Assembly: GCF_006385255.1 (NCBI RefSeq) | Contig: NZ_VFJE01000053.1 | Span: 124,001-188,000, forward strand | Origin: Flavobacterium microcysteis | GTDB lineage: Bacteria; Bacteroidota; Bacteroidia; Flavobacteriales; Flavobacteriaceae | Reading direction: 5' to 3' | DNA: 64,000 nt | Part shown: positions 36,035-44,549 of the stretch, piece after piece | How positions within the stretch are numbered: position 1 is the first letter of the stretch | Layout of the letters: every line of letters starts with the position of its first letter | Program-made: the position numbers and the translations under genes | The notes under the pieces: generated by a model | The model's input: the letters and a program-made list of their open reading frames with translations, nothing else | What the model was told of the DNA's origin: nothing | Databases searched by the model: none

Positions 36035-37072
36035 TTAACTTGGCAATTGGGCTACATCTTCTCCAAAAACTTCTTTTCTTACCAAAGGCAATTTGACTAA
36101 TAATTTTTTCATGCCTTCCACACCAAGTTGTTCCGTGTTGTGAGAATGGTAATCTTCGATAATTGAAATGTCTTTTTCGCCTTCAGAAAAGTATTGAGCA
36201 TAATTCAAATCTCTATTGTCTGCCGGAATTCTATAAAACTCTCCCATATCTTCCGCTTTTGCCATTTCTTCACGAGTACACAATGTTTCGTATAATTTCT
36301 CACCATGGCGGGTTCCTATGACTTTGATTTCATTATCTGACTGGCACAAGTCTTTTAAAGCTAAAGCCAAGTCATTAATGGTTCCTGCCGGAGCTTTATT
36401 TACAAAAAGATCGCCTTGATTTCCATGTTCAAACGCAAAAAGAACTAATTCTACAGCCTCATCAAGCGACATTAAAAATCGTGTCATTTTTGGGTCTGTT
36501 ATCGTAATTTGATTTCCTGCTTTGATCTGACTCAAGAACAAAGGAATTACTGATCCTCGCGACGCCATCACGTTTCCATATCTTGTCAAACAGACAACTG
36601 TTTTGTTTTCGTGTATGTTTCTGGATGCTGCAATTGCTACTTTTTCCATCAATGCTTTTGAAATTCCCATAGCGTTTATAGGATAAGCAGCCTTATCAGT
36701 ACTCAAACAAATTATCTTTTTTACTCCGTTTGCCACAGCAGCATCAATTGTATTTTGCGTTCCAAAAACATTAGTTTTGGTAGCTTCAATCGGGAAAAAT
36801 TCGCAAGATGGAACCTGTTTTAAAGCGGCAGCATGAAAAACATAATCCACACCATGCATGGCTTTTTCAATACTGCTATAATCACGGACATCTCCGATAT
36901 AGAATTTCAGCTTATCGTTTTTAAGCTGATTTCTCATATCATCTTGTTTTTTCTCATCTCTGGAAAAAATCCTAATTTCTTTAAAATGGTCAGTATGCAG
37001 AAAACGATGTAATACTGCATTTCCAAATGAACCTGTTCCTCCCGTTATTAAAAGCGTTTTATTTTTCAACAT
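36035..37072 (-). CDS. capE: CapE-like UDP-GlcNAc 4,6-dehydratase/5-epimerase
   Basis: Cytoplasmic SDR enzyme of 345 residues, first step of UDP-N-acetyl-L-fucosamine synthesis. It shows the NAD motif TGGTGSFGNAVLHRFL, the strand FSRDEKKQDDMR, HAAALKQVPSCEFFP and the active-site segment STDKAAYPINAMGISKALMEK, in which Met-x3-Lys is characteristic of the CapE/FlaA1 inverting dehydratases. TITDPKMTRFLMSLDEAV is also typical. It lacks the membrane domain of the other dehydratase at 18531-20507, so the window encodes two distinct UDP-GlcNAc 4,6-dehydratases feeding different sugars. Confidence 0.93.
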   Translation of the reverse strand: MLKNKTLLITGGTGSFGNAVLHRFLHTDHFKEIRIFSRDEKKQDDMRNQLKNDKLKFYIGDVRDYSSIEKAMHGVDYVFHAAALKQVPSCEFFPIEATKTNVFGTQNTIDAAVANGVKKIICLSTDKAAYPINAMGISKALMEKVAIAASRNIHENKTVVCLTRYGNVMASRGSVIPLFLSQIKAGNQITITDPKMTRFLMSLDEAVELVLFAFEHGNQGDLFVNKAPAGTINDLALALKDLCQSDNEIKVIGTRHGEKLYETLCTREEMAKAEDMGEFYRIPADNRDLNYAQYFSEGEKDISIIEDYHSHNTEQLGVEGMKKLLVKLPLVRKEVFGEDVAQLPS

Positions 37073-37111
37073 ATCTATTTTGACTTTTGCTTCTTCTCGT
37101 ATTTTTTTTAT

Positions 37112-38392
37112 TTATAACCTTCCGTCTGCGTTATCCAAAACTCCTTTTACGTCATATACCAATCCATTTTCTTTGCTTAAGGACGCCATATCCAGATTTA
37201 AAAATTCTTTATGTGCTACTCCTAAAACTACTGAATCAAATCGCTTATTTGGTAATGATTTTGTAGTGACCAGGTCATATTCGTATCTGACTTCTTCCGG
37301 ATTTGCCCATGGGTCGTAGATCGTAATTTTCATAGAGTATTCTTCTAAAGCCTTAATGACATCAATAATCTTTGTATTGCGCACATCCGGACAATTTTCT
37401 TTAAAAGTAATTCCCAACATTAGTAATTCTGCACCGTTGACTGTGATTCCTTTTTTGATCATCAGCTTTACGATCTGCGAAGCTACATATTCTCCCATAC
37501 TGTCATTGAGCCTTCTTCCAGCCAGGATAATTTCCGGATGATAGCCTGCTTCCTGTGCTTTTTGTGCCAGATAATATGGGTCGACACCTATGCAGTGACC
37601 CCCAACCAATCCTGGCTTAAATGCCAAGAAATTCCATTTTGTACCTGCTGCTTTAAGCACATCATGCGTATCAATACCTAACAGATTAAAAATTTTTGCC
37701 AATTCGTTTACAAAAGCAATATTAATATCTCTTTGTGAATTCTCTATTACTTTTGCTGCTTCTGCTACTTTAATTGTAGGTGCCAAATGTGTTCCGGCCG
37801 TAATTACCGATTTGTATAATTCATTTACTTTTTGTCCAATTTCAGGCGTTGATCCTGCCGTTACTTTTAGGATTTTTTCTACAGTATGTTCCTTATCGCC
37901 GGGATTGATCCTTTCAGGGGAATAGCCTGCATAAAAATCTATATTAAATTTTAAGCCTGATATTTTTTCTAAAACAGGTACGCATTCTTCTTCAGTAACT
38001 CCCGGATAAACCGTAGATTCATAAATAACAATATCTCCTTTTTTCAGTACTTTTCCCACTGTCTCACTTGCTTTATAAAGCGGAGTCAGATCAGGGCGGT
38101 TATTTTTATCAACAGGTGTAGGAACAGTGACTATATAATAATTGCAGTTGGCTATATCCTCTAAGTTAGATGAACAAAACAATCCATTCTCCTGCCCATC
38201 AAGATTAACAGTCAGGACTTCTTGCAGTTCAACATCAGAAACTTCAAGAGTAGTATCTATACCTGAACGCAGTTCCTTTATCCTATTTTGGTTAATATCA
38301 AATCCTACTACCGGATATTTTGTAGAAAACAGCCTTGCTAAAGGCAATCCCACATAACCCAGGCCTATTACAGCTATTTTTTTTAAACTCAT
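37112..38392 (-). CDS. UDP-N-acetylhexosamine 6-dehydrogenase (TviB/WbpO-like)
   Basis: NAD-dependent nucleotide-sugar dehydrogenase of 426 residues. The N-terminal Rossmann motif is [15 protein letters not shown], the central region has [16 protein letters not shown], and the catalytic Cys is in [20 protein letters not shown]. The [12 protein letters not shown] stretch and the overall pattern follow TviB/WbpO rather than UDP-glucose dehydrogenase. The next upstream gene encodes a TviC/WbpP-like 4-epimerase, so the pair should make UDP-GalNAcA from UDP-GlcNAc. The true substrate (UDP-GalNAc or UDP-GlcNAc) needs biochemical evidence. Confidence 0.9.
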   Translation of the reverse strand: MSLKKIAVIGLGYVGLPLARLFSTKYPVVGFDINQNRIKELRSGIDTTLEVSDVELQEVLTVNLDGQENGLFCSSNLEDIANCNYYIVTVPTPVDKNNRPDLTPLYKASETVGKVLKKGDIVIYESTVYPGVTEEECVPVLEKISGLKFNIDFYAGYSPERINPGDKEHTVEKILKVTAGSTPEIGQKVNELYKSVITAGTHLAPTIKVAEAAKVIENSQRDINIAFVNELAKIFNLLGIDTHDVLKAAGTKWNFLAFKPGLVGGHCIGVDPYYLAQKAQEAGYHPEIILAGRRLNDSMGEYVASQIVKLMIKKGITVNGAELLMLGITFKENCPDVRNTKIIDVIKALEEYSMKITIYDPWANPEEVRYEYDLVTTKSLPNKRFDSVVLGVAHKEFLNLDMASLSKENGLVYDVKGVLDNADGRL

Positions 38393-38441
38393 TGAAGTTT
38401 ATTTAGTTATTCTGTCATCATTATTTAAAAACCTGCAGGTA

Positions 38442-39410
38442 TCATTTCAAATTTTCCCAATACCAGCCTACAGCTTCTTCTAAACCTTCTTTTATCCTAT
38501 GTGTTGGTTCATACCCTAATAATTTCTTGGCTTTATCAATACTTGCCAATGAATGCGGTATATCCCCTTTTCTGTTAGGTCCGTGTTTTATTTCTACAGC
38601 ATCAATCTTTGAATCTAATACGGTCAAAAATTGCTTCAAATAGTTTACCAATTCATTCAGTGTCGTTCGGTCACCAACAGCCGTATTGTAAACGGTGTTT
38701 ATTGCTTCCGGATTTTCCGTTAGGATTGCCTTTTCATTCATCTGAATCACATTGTCAATATACGTAAAATCTCGGGAAAAATCTCCTGACCCATTTATTA
38801 CCGGGCTTTCATAATTCATAAATTGCTTTACGAACAACGGTATAACGGCTGCATAGGCTCCATTTGGATCCTGCCGTCTACCAAAAACATTAAAATATCG
38901 TAAGCCTATTGTTTCTAATCCGTAAGTCCTGCTAAAAACATCTGCATACAGCTCGTTGACATATTTAGTGATGGCATATGGAGATAACGGCTTTCCTATT
39001 TTATCTTCTACTTTTGGCAAGGCTTCCGAATCACCATAGGTAGATGAACTGGCAGCATATATAAAACGTTTTACATTAGCATCACGAGAAGCGACAAGCA
39101 TGTTCAAAAAGCCTGAAACATTGACTTCATTGCTTGTTATCGGATCGTTTATAGAACGGGGAACCGACCCTAAAGCGGCTTGATGTAAAACGTAATCGAC
39201 TCCTTGCACTGCTTCTTTGCAGGTATCAAGGTTTCGAATATCGCCTTCTATCAATGTAAAATTAGGATTGCTGAAAAACGGCGCAATATTATACCTATGA
39301 CCTGTGGCAAAATTGTCCAGACAAACAATCTGGTGTCCTTTTTCTAGGAAATGTTCGCACAAATTGGATCCAATAAATCCTGCCCCTCCTGTAATAAGTA
39401 TTTTCGACAT
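38442..39410 (-). CDS. UDP-N-acetylglucosamine 4-epimerase (TviC/WbpP-like)
   Basis: SDR epimerase of 322 residues. It has the NAD motif TGGAGFIGSNLCEHFL, the HQAALGSVPRSINDP segment, the catalytic SSSTYGDS and YAITKYVNELYADVF (Tyr-x3-Lys), and NVFGRRQDPNGAYAAVIP, a signature of the WbpP/TviC/GalE-like group that accepts N-acetylated substrates. The gene is next to the TviB/WbpO-like dehydrogenase, and together they should produce UDP-GalNAcA, an acidic sugar for the surface glycan. Confidence 0.9.
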   Translation of the reverse strand: MSKILITGGAGFIGSNLCEHFLEKGHQIVCLDNFATGHRYNIAPFFSNPNFTLIEGDIRNLDTCKEAVQGVDYVLHQAALGSVPRSINDPITSNEVNVSGFLNMLVASRDANVKRFIYAASSSTYGDSEALPKVEDKIGKPLSPYAITKYVNELYADVFSRTYGLETIGLRYFNVFGRRQDPNGAYAAVIPLFVKQFMNYESPVINGSGDFSRDFTYIDNVIQMNEKAILTENPEAINTVYNTAVGDRTTLNELVNYLKQFLTVLDSKIDAVEIKHGPNRKGDIPHSLASIDKAKKLLGYEPTHRIKEGLEEAVGWYWENLK

Positions 39411-39451
39411 TTCTTTCTACCTCGCTTAGGTTATATGCAACACTAAAGTAC

Positions 39452-40330
39452 TTATTTTCTATTCGCCAATCGTAACAAATACTGTCCGTATTCGTTTTTT
39501 TGCAGTGGGGTTGCCAATTCAATCAGTTTTTCTTTTGAAATATATCCCATCTCAAAAGCGATTTCTTCTAAACAGGCAACCTTAAGTCCTTGTCTTTTTT
39601 CAATAGTCTGAATAAAGTTTGAAGCTTCTAATAACGATTCGTGAGTTCCTGTATCCAGCCACGCATAACCACGCCCCATCAATTCTACTTTTAAATTTTT
39701 CGAATGCAGGTATTCCTGGTTAACTGTAGTAATTTCCAGCTCTCCTCTATAGCTTGGTTTTATACTTTTTGCTATTTCAACAACCGAATTTGGATAAAAA
39801 TAAAGTCCTACAACGACATAATTGCTTTTTGGTTCTTTCGGTTTTTCTTCAATCGAAATTACGCTTCCTGTTTTGTCAAATTCGGCAACGCCATAACGTT
39901 CCGGATCCTGTACATAGTATCCAAAAACCGTTGCTTTTCTATCAACTACCACGTTGTTCACCGCTGTTTTAAGCAGGTCTGTGAGTCCGTGTCCGTAAAA
40001 GATATTGTCTCCTAAAATAAGACATACATCATCAGAGCCGATAAATTCTTCTCCAATTATAAAAGCTTGTGCTAATCCGTCAGGACTTGGCTGTTCTGCA
40101 TATTGTATTTTGATTCCGAAATCATCTCCGTTTCCTAAAAGATTCCTGAAATTAGGTAGGTCATGTGGTGTAGATATTACCAAAACCTCATCGATTCCTG
40201 CAAGCATCAAAACCGATAACGGATAATAAATCATTGGCTTGTCATAAATAGCCATTAATTGCTTCGATATCGATCGGGTTAGCGGGTATAACCTTGTTCC
40301 CGAACCTCCGGCTAATATTATACCTTTCAT
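39452..40330 (-). CDS. rfbA: Glucose-1-phosphate thymidylyltransferase
   Basis: Nucleotidyltransferase of 292 residues that makes dTDP-glucose, the first step to dTDP-L-rhamnose. The start at 40330 gives [19 protein letters not shown], the canonical N-terminus and nucleotide-binding loop; a longer frame from 40357 adds only nine unrelated residues inside rfbD. Other signatures are [48 protein letters not shown] and [13 protein letters not shown]. The ATG overlaps the rfbD stop (ATGA). It is the last gene of the contiguous rhamnose set rfbB-C-D-A. Confidence 0.97.
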   Translation of the reverse strand: MKGIILAGGSGTRLYPLTRSISKQLMAIYDKPMIYYPLSVLMLAGIDEVLVISTPHDLPNFRNLLGNGDDFGIKIQYAEQPSPDGLAQAFIIGEEFIGSDDVCLILGDNIFYGHGLTDLLKTAVNNVVVDRKATVFGYYVQDPERYGVAEFDKTGSVISIEEKPKEPKSNYVVVGLYFYPNSVVEIAKSIKPSYRGELEITTVNQEYLHSKNLKVELMGRGYAWLDTGTHESLLEASNFIQTIEKRQGLKVACLEEIAFEMGYISKEKLIELATPLQKNEYGQYLLRLANRK

Positions 40331-41190
40331 ATGTTTTTGCTTAGGTTGTTTAAACATTTTTCCAGACTGGATTTATAATCTGAAATCTTGATTTTATAAA
40401 CTTCTTTAATTTTTGTCTTATCTAATAATGAATATGCCGGCCTTTTGGCAGGAGTAGGATATGCTTCTGAAGGAATTCCTTTCACATCACAATTACTTCC
40501 GGAAATTTCTTTTATAGCCAAAGCAAATTCAAACCAGCTTATTTTTCCCTCATTTGAAAAATTATAGATTCCAGGATACCAGCCTTCTGTTTCAATGATT
40601 TTAAAGATGGCTTCTGCCAAATCTTTTGCATAGGTTGGACTTCCAATTTGGTCATTTACAACACTTATCGACTCTCTTTCATTCATCAAACGCAACATTG
40701 TCTTAACAAAATTAGCACCGAATTCAGAATATACCCACGCAGTCCTGATAATAATGCTGTCGGGATTGTTTTCCTGGCAAGCAATCTCACCCAACAGTTT
40801 AGTCCTGCCATATTCATTTTGGGGATTGGTCCGGTCGTTTTCTTTTAGAGGAATTTCAGAAGTGCCATCAAAAACATAATCGGTAGATATATGAAGGAAC
40901 TTACAGTTGTTTTCAAAACTCCATTTTGCCAGTATTGCTACTGCTTTATGATTGACCAAATCAGCCAATTCGATTTCTGTTTCTGCTTTATCAACAGCAG
41001 TATAGGCTGCGCAATTAACCAGATAATCGGCTTTAGTTTCTTCTAAAAACGATAGTGTTTCTGACTCGCTTTCAAGTGAAAATTCAGATCGGTCAGCAAA
41101 AACAAAATCAAAATCAGGGAAAAGCGGAGACAGAACTCTTATTTCACTTCCTAATTGTCCGTTGGCACCAGTTATAAGTATTTTTTTCAT
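40327..41190 (-). CDS. rfbD: dTDP-4-dehydrorhamnose reductase
   Basis: SDR reductase of 287 residues, last step of dTDP-L-rhamnose synthesis. It has [19 protein letters not shown] at the N-terminus, the [14 protein letters not shown] segment, STDYVFDG, the active-site pair in YGRTKLLGE (Tyr-x3-Lys) and [18 protein letters not shown]. It begins nine bases after rfbC, and its stop overlaps the rfbA start by four bases. Confidence 0.96.
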   Translation of the reverse strand: MKKILITGANGQLGSEIRVLSPLFPDFDFVFADRSEFSLESESETLSFLEETKADYLVNCAAYTAVDKAETEIELADLVNHKAVAILAKWSFENNCKFLHISTDYVFDGTSEIPLKENDRTNPQNEYGRTKLLGEIACQENNPDSIIIRTAWVYSEFGANFVKTMLRLMNERESISVVNDQIGSPTYAKDLAEAIFKIIETEGWYPGIYNFSNEGKISWFEFALAIKEISGSNCDVKGIPSEAYPTPAKRPAYSLLDKTKIKEVYKIKISDYKSSLEKCLNNLSKNI

Positions 41191-41199
41191 AGATTATGA

Positions 41200-41739
41200 C
41201 TACACTAAATCTTTTAGTTCTCCCAGAATTTGATCTTTCGCAGAAACGATACTTTCTTCACGATTGATTTTCCAGTCGATATTTAGCGATGGGTCGTCAA
41301 AACGGATCCCCCTTTCGCTATTCTTATCATACAGCTGGTCTACTTTATATGAAACCATAGCTGTTGGACTCAAAACTGAAAAACCATGTGCAAATCCCTG
41401 TGGGATCAACAATTGTTTTTTATTTTCTGCAGATAGTACAATGCTAAAATGCTGGCCATAGGTTTTAGAATCCTTACGGATATCTACAGCAACATCAAGG
41501 ATTTCACCTTGCAGTACGCGAACTAACTTTGTCTGAGCAAAAGGGGGAACTTGCAGATGAAGTCCGCGTATAACGCCATATTTTGAAAATGACTGGTTGT
41601 CTTGTATAAATTTTATATTAATGCCGTTTTCTCTAAACAATGTTTCATTGTAAGATTCAAAAAAGTATCCTCTTTCATCTTCAAACACTCTTGGAGTAAT
41701 GACGAGCAAATCTTCTATCGGCGCATTTTCAATTTTCAT
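41200..41739 (-). CDS. rfbC: dTDP-4-dehydrorhamnose 3,5-epimerase
   Basis: Cupin-fold epimerase of 179 residues. Family signatures are TPRVFEDERGYFFESYN, the catalytic His in VIRGLHLQVPPFAQTKLV, the GEILDVAVDIRKDS strand, QGFAHGFSVLS and the C-terminal Tyr region YKVDQLYDKNSERGIRFDDP. Length is usual for RfbC. It is 59 bases downstream of rfbB and upstream of rfbD in the rhamnose set. Confidence 0.96.
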   Translation of the reverse strand: MKIENAPIEDLLVITPRVFEDERGYFFESYNETLFRENGINIKFIQDNQSFSKYGVIRGLHLQVPPFAQTKLVRVLQGEILDVAVDIRKDSKTYGQHFSIVLSAENKKQLLIPQGFAHGFSVLSPTAMVSYKVDQLYDKNSERGIRFDDPSLNIDWKINREESIVSAKDQILGELKDLV

Positions 41740-41798
41740 TTCAATTTTATTTTGTCAGGTTGGTTTTGGAATGTGAATTTTATTTGCAGATCAACCGA

Positions 41799-42845
41799 TT
41801 AGCTGTATTGCTTTTCGTAATATTTGCTATACTCTCCGCTGGTTACGTTTTTGAGCCAATCTTCATTAGATAAATACCAGTCGATTGTTCTTTCCAGTCC
41901 TTGTTCAAAAGTAACAGAAGGTTTCCAACCCAGTTCTTTATTAATTTTTGAAGCATCAATAGCATATCGCAAATCATGGCCAGGACGGTCTTTTACATAG
42001 GTAATCAGTTTTTCAGATGTTCCTTCTTCTCTTCCTAGCTTGCTGTCCATAATCTTGCAAAGCAATCGTACTAAATCAATATTCTTCCATTCGTTGAAAC
42101 CGCCAATATTGTAGGTTTCATGATTATTTCCTTTATGGAAAACCAAATCAATAGCCACAGCATGATCTTCTACAAAAAGCCAATCACGGGTATAATTTCC
42201 ATCGCCATAAACCGGCAAGGCCTTATTATTGATGATATTATTTATGAAAAGCGGAATTAGTTTTTCCGGAAAATGATTTGGTCCATAATTATTTGAACAG
42301 TTTGTCAAGACATAAGGCAACCCATAGGTTTCACCATAAGCACGGACAAAATGATCAGAACTTGCTTTTGATGCCGAATAAGGCGAATTCGGATCGTAAG
42401 GTGTAGTTTCAGTAAAAAGTCCTTCAGCTCCTAAACTTCCATAAACCTCATCGGTACTGATATGATAAAAACGCTTTCCTTCAAAATTTCCTTTCCATTT
42501 CTCTTTAAAAGCATTCAACAAGTTCATGGTTCCGATGACATTTGTCTTTACGAATGCTAACGGGTCTGTTATGGAACGATCTACATGAGATTCTGCCGCC
42601 AGGTGCAATACGCCTTCAAACTGGTGTTTTGCAAACAAATCGTTTATAAAATCAGCATCAACAATATCGCCTTTTATAAAAGTATAATTAGGTTCTTTCT
42701 CTATGTCGGCTATATTTTCAAGATTTCCCGCATAGGTCAATGCATCTAAATTAAAAATATGATAGTTCGGATATTTTTTTACAAATCTCCTGACAACATG
42801 TGACCCTATAAAGCCTGCACCGCCTGTGATTAATATTTGTTTCAT
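41799..42845 (-). CDS. rfbB: dTDP-glucose 4,6-dehydratase
   Basis: SDR dehydratase of 348 residues, second step of dTDP-L-rhamnose synthesis. Visible are the NAD motif TGGAGFIGSHVVRRF, HLAAESHVDRSI, the catalytic DEVYGSLG segment with SASKASSDHFVRAYGETYGL (Tyr-x3-Lys region), NCSNNYGPNHFPEKLIP and GNYTRDWLFVEDHA. These are diagnostic for RfbB. It lies ten bases after the UDP-glucose dehydrogenase gene. Confidence 0.97.
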   Translation of the reverse strand: MKQILITGGAGFIGSHVVRRFVKKYPNYHIFNLDALTYAGNLENIADIEKEPNYTFIKGDIVDADFINDLFAKHQFEGVLHLAAESHVDRSITDPLAFVKTNVIGTMNLLNAFKEKWKGNFEGKRFYHISTDEVYGSLGAEGLFTETTPYDPNSPYSASKASSDHFVRAYGETYGLPYVLTNCSNNYGPNHFPEKLIPLFINNIINNKALPVYGDGNYTRDWLFVEDHAVAIDLVFHKGNNHETYNIGGFNEWKNIDLVRLLCKIMDSKLGREEGTSEKLITYVKDRPGHDLRYAIDASKINKELGWKPSVTFEQGLERTIDWYLSNEDWLKNVTSGEYSKYYEKQYS

Positions 42846-42855
42846 CTTTTAAATT

Positions 42856-44247
42856 TTATGATCCGATCCCTTTATATACAAATCCAATTTCTGTCAGTTT
42901 TTTGGCATCCAGAATATTTCTTCCGTCAAATACAAAAGCTGGTTTCATCATATTGTCATAGATTTTTTTCCAGTCATAGTTTCTAAACTCATCCCATTCT
43001 GTCAAAACCGCAATTGCATGCGCTCCTTTGCAGGCTTCATATGGATTTTCAGCAACGGTCATTTGTTTTCTGTTTTCTTCCGGAGTTCGAGAATCCAAAT
43101 AATTCAGATCTGAAAGAATCTGATTTTCTCCTACTTTAGGATCAAAAACATGCAACTCTGCCTGTTCGTTAATCAAGTCATCAGCTACATAAATAGCTGC
43201 AGACTCCCGCGTATCATTGGTATCTTTTTTGAAAGCCCAACCTAGAAATGCTATTTTTTTCCCTGAAACTGTATTATAAAGTGTCGTAACTATCTTGTGT
43301 GCGAACCTTCTTTTTTGATGGTCGTTCATGATAATTACCTGCCCCCAATAATCCGCCACTTCATTAAGGCCGTAGGCTTTGGCAATATAAACCAGATTTA
43401 ATATATCTTTTTGGAAACAGGATCCTCCAAAACCAACTGATGCTTTTAGGAATTTTGGTCCGATACGACTGTCCATTCCTATAGCCTTGGCTACTTCATT
43501 TACATCTGCTCCAGTTTTTTCACAAAGTTCTGAAAGTGCATTTATTGAAGAAACTCGTTGAGCCAAAAATGCATTAGCGGTGAGCTTCGACAATTCTGAA
43601 GACCAAAGGTTTGTGGTCAATATACGTGCTCTGTCTACCCAATTGGCATAAACATCTACAAGAGCATTTATAGCATGCTGTCCTTCTTCTGTAGTATCAC
43701 CACCAATTAATATTCTGTCCGGATTCAGCAAGTCCTGCACGGCAGTTCCTTCAGCTAAAAATTCTGGATTGGATAGAATCTGGAAACGTACACCGTTTCC
43801 AGTATTGTCTAAAATATTTTTAATTGCTTCGGCTGTTCGTACCGGAAGTGTTGATTTTTCAACAACAATTTTATTGGATTTGGAGACTCGGGCAATCTGT
43901 CTGGCGCATAATTCAATATATTTCAAATCAGCCGCCATTCCTTTTCCGGAACCATATGTTTTTGTAGGTGTATTAACCGAGATGAAAATCATTTCTGCTT
44001 CATCAATTGCCTTTTCAACTTCGGTAGAAAAAAACAGGTTTCTTCCTCTTGCTTCGGCAACAACATCAGATAATCCGGGTTCATATATTGGAATATTGTT
44101 AGTATCAGGGTCGTTCCATGCTGCAATTCTTGCCTCATTCAGATCGACAACAGTTACTTTTATATCTGGACATTTTTGTGCGATGACAGCCATAGTCGGA
44201 CCTCCGACATATCCTGCACCGATACAGCAAATCTTTGTTATCTTCAT
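42856..44247 (-). CDS. UDP-glucose 6-dehydrogenase (eukaryote-like UGDH type)
   Basis: NAD-dependent dehydrogenase of 463 residues producing UDP-glucuronic acid. It begins [19 protein letters not shown] and has [53 protein letters not shown], and the catalytic Cys in [19 protein letters not shown]. The GGPTMAVIA and TYGxGKGxAADL patterns are those of the long UGDH type shared with animals and plants, rather than the shorter Ugd of E. coli. It is the first gene of the 29-kb glycan operon, with a promoter element 63-70 bases upstream. Confidence 0.95.
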   Translation of the reverse strand: MKITKICCIGAGYVGGPTMAVIAQKCPDIKVTVVDLNEARIAAWNDPDTNNIPIYEPGLSDVVAEARGRNLFFSTEVEKAIDEAEMIFISVNTPTKTYGSGKGMAADLKYIELCARQIARVSKSNKIVVEKSTLPVRTAEAIKNILDNTGNGVRFQILSNPEFLAEGTAVQDLLNPDRILIGGDTTEEGQHAINALVDVYANWVDRARILTTNLWSSELSKLTANAFLAQRVSSINALSELCEKTGADVNEVAKAIGMDSRIGPKFLKASVGFGGSCFQKDILNLVYIAKAYGLNEVADYWGQVIIMNDHQKRRFAHKIVTTLYNTVSGKKIAFLGWAFKKDTNDTRESAAIYVADDLINEQAELHVFDPKVGENQILSDLNYLDSRTPEENRKQMTVAENPYEACKGAHAIAVLTEWDEFRNYDWKKIYDNMMKPAFVFDGRNILDAKKLTEIGFVYKGIGS

Positions 44248-44309
44248 TTTTATTTTTGAACTAATTTACTACTGAATCGTAAAATTATTCACTACGATAC
44301 AGATTTTGG

Positions 44310-44317
44310 CAAAAGTA
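44310..44317 (-). promoter_or_regulatory. -7 element for the 29-kb glycan operon
   Basis: Minus-strand TACTTTTG is a perfect match to TAnnTTTG. No TTG is found 17-23 bases upstream, so the promoter may need an activator or have a degenerate -33 element. It leaves a leader of about 56 bases before the UGDH start. Confidence 0.45.
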
Positions 44318-44477
44318 AGGCTTTTAACATTATAACTCATTATAGTGACATCCATTTTCTAAATTATAAAAGTAAAATTCTCATTGCAAAAAACAATAGC
44401 TACATAAAACTCTTTTTATTATGCTTTTACGATTTAATTCAAATTTATAAACAATTTATTAGGTGTCTTTTAATGGT

Positions 44478-44495
44478 ATTAGAATTAATTCTAAT
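44478..44495. promoter_or_regulatory. Perfect 18-bp palindrome upstream of the TPR-HTH gene
   Basis: ATTAGAATTAATTCTAAT is a perfect palindrome, 54 bases before the start codon at 44550. Position and symmetry suggest a regulator-binding site. An AT-rich background makes chance occurrence possible. Confidence 0.35.
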
Positions 44496-44549
44496 TTTAC
44501 CACCCCTATTTTAATTTACACACGAACATATTTTATTACTACCACTACT

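Larger units (their letters stand above)
44248..44549. other. Divergent intergenic region between UGDH and TPR-HTH genes
   Basis: A 302-bp gap with the minus-strand promoter of the glycan operon (44310-44317) and an 18-bp perfect palindrome (44478-44495) ahead of the TPR-HTH gene. A frame could extend the latter gene upstream to 44463, but the predicted signal peptide begins at 44550. No other feature was recognised. Confidence 0.5.

Noticed and set aside
39295-39522. Possible small gene antisense or alternative to the rfbA/4-epimerase junction
   Set aside because: It spans the junction of two well-supported genes on the same strand in another frame and has no domain or promoter.
40331-40357. 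Longer start for rfbA
   Set aside because: Canonical RfbA begins at [11 protein letters not shown]; the extra nine residues lie inside rfbD.
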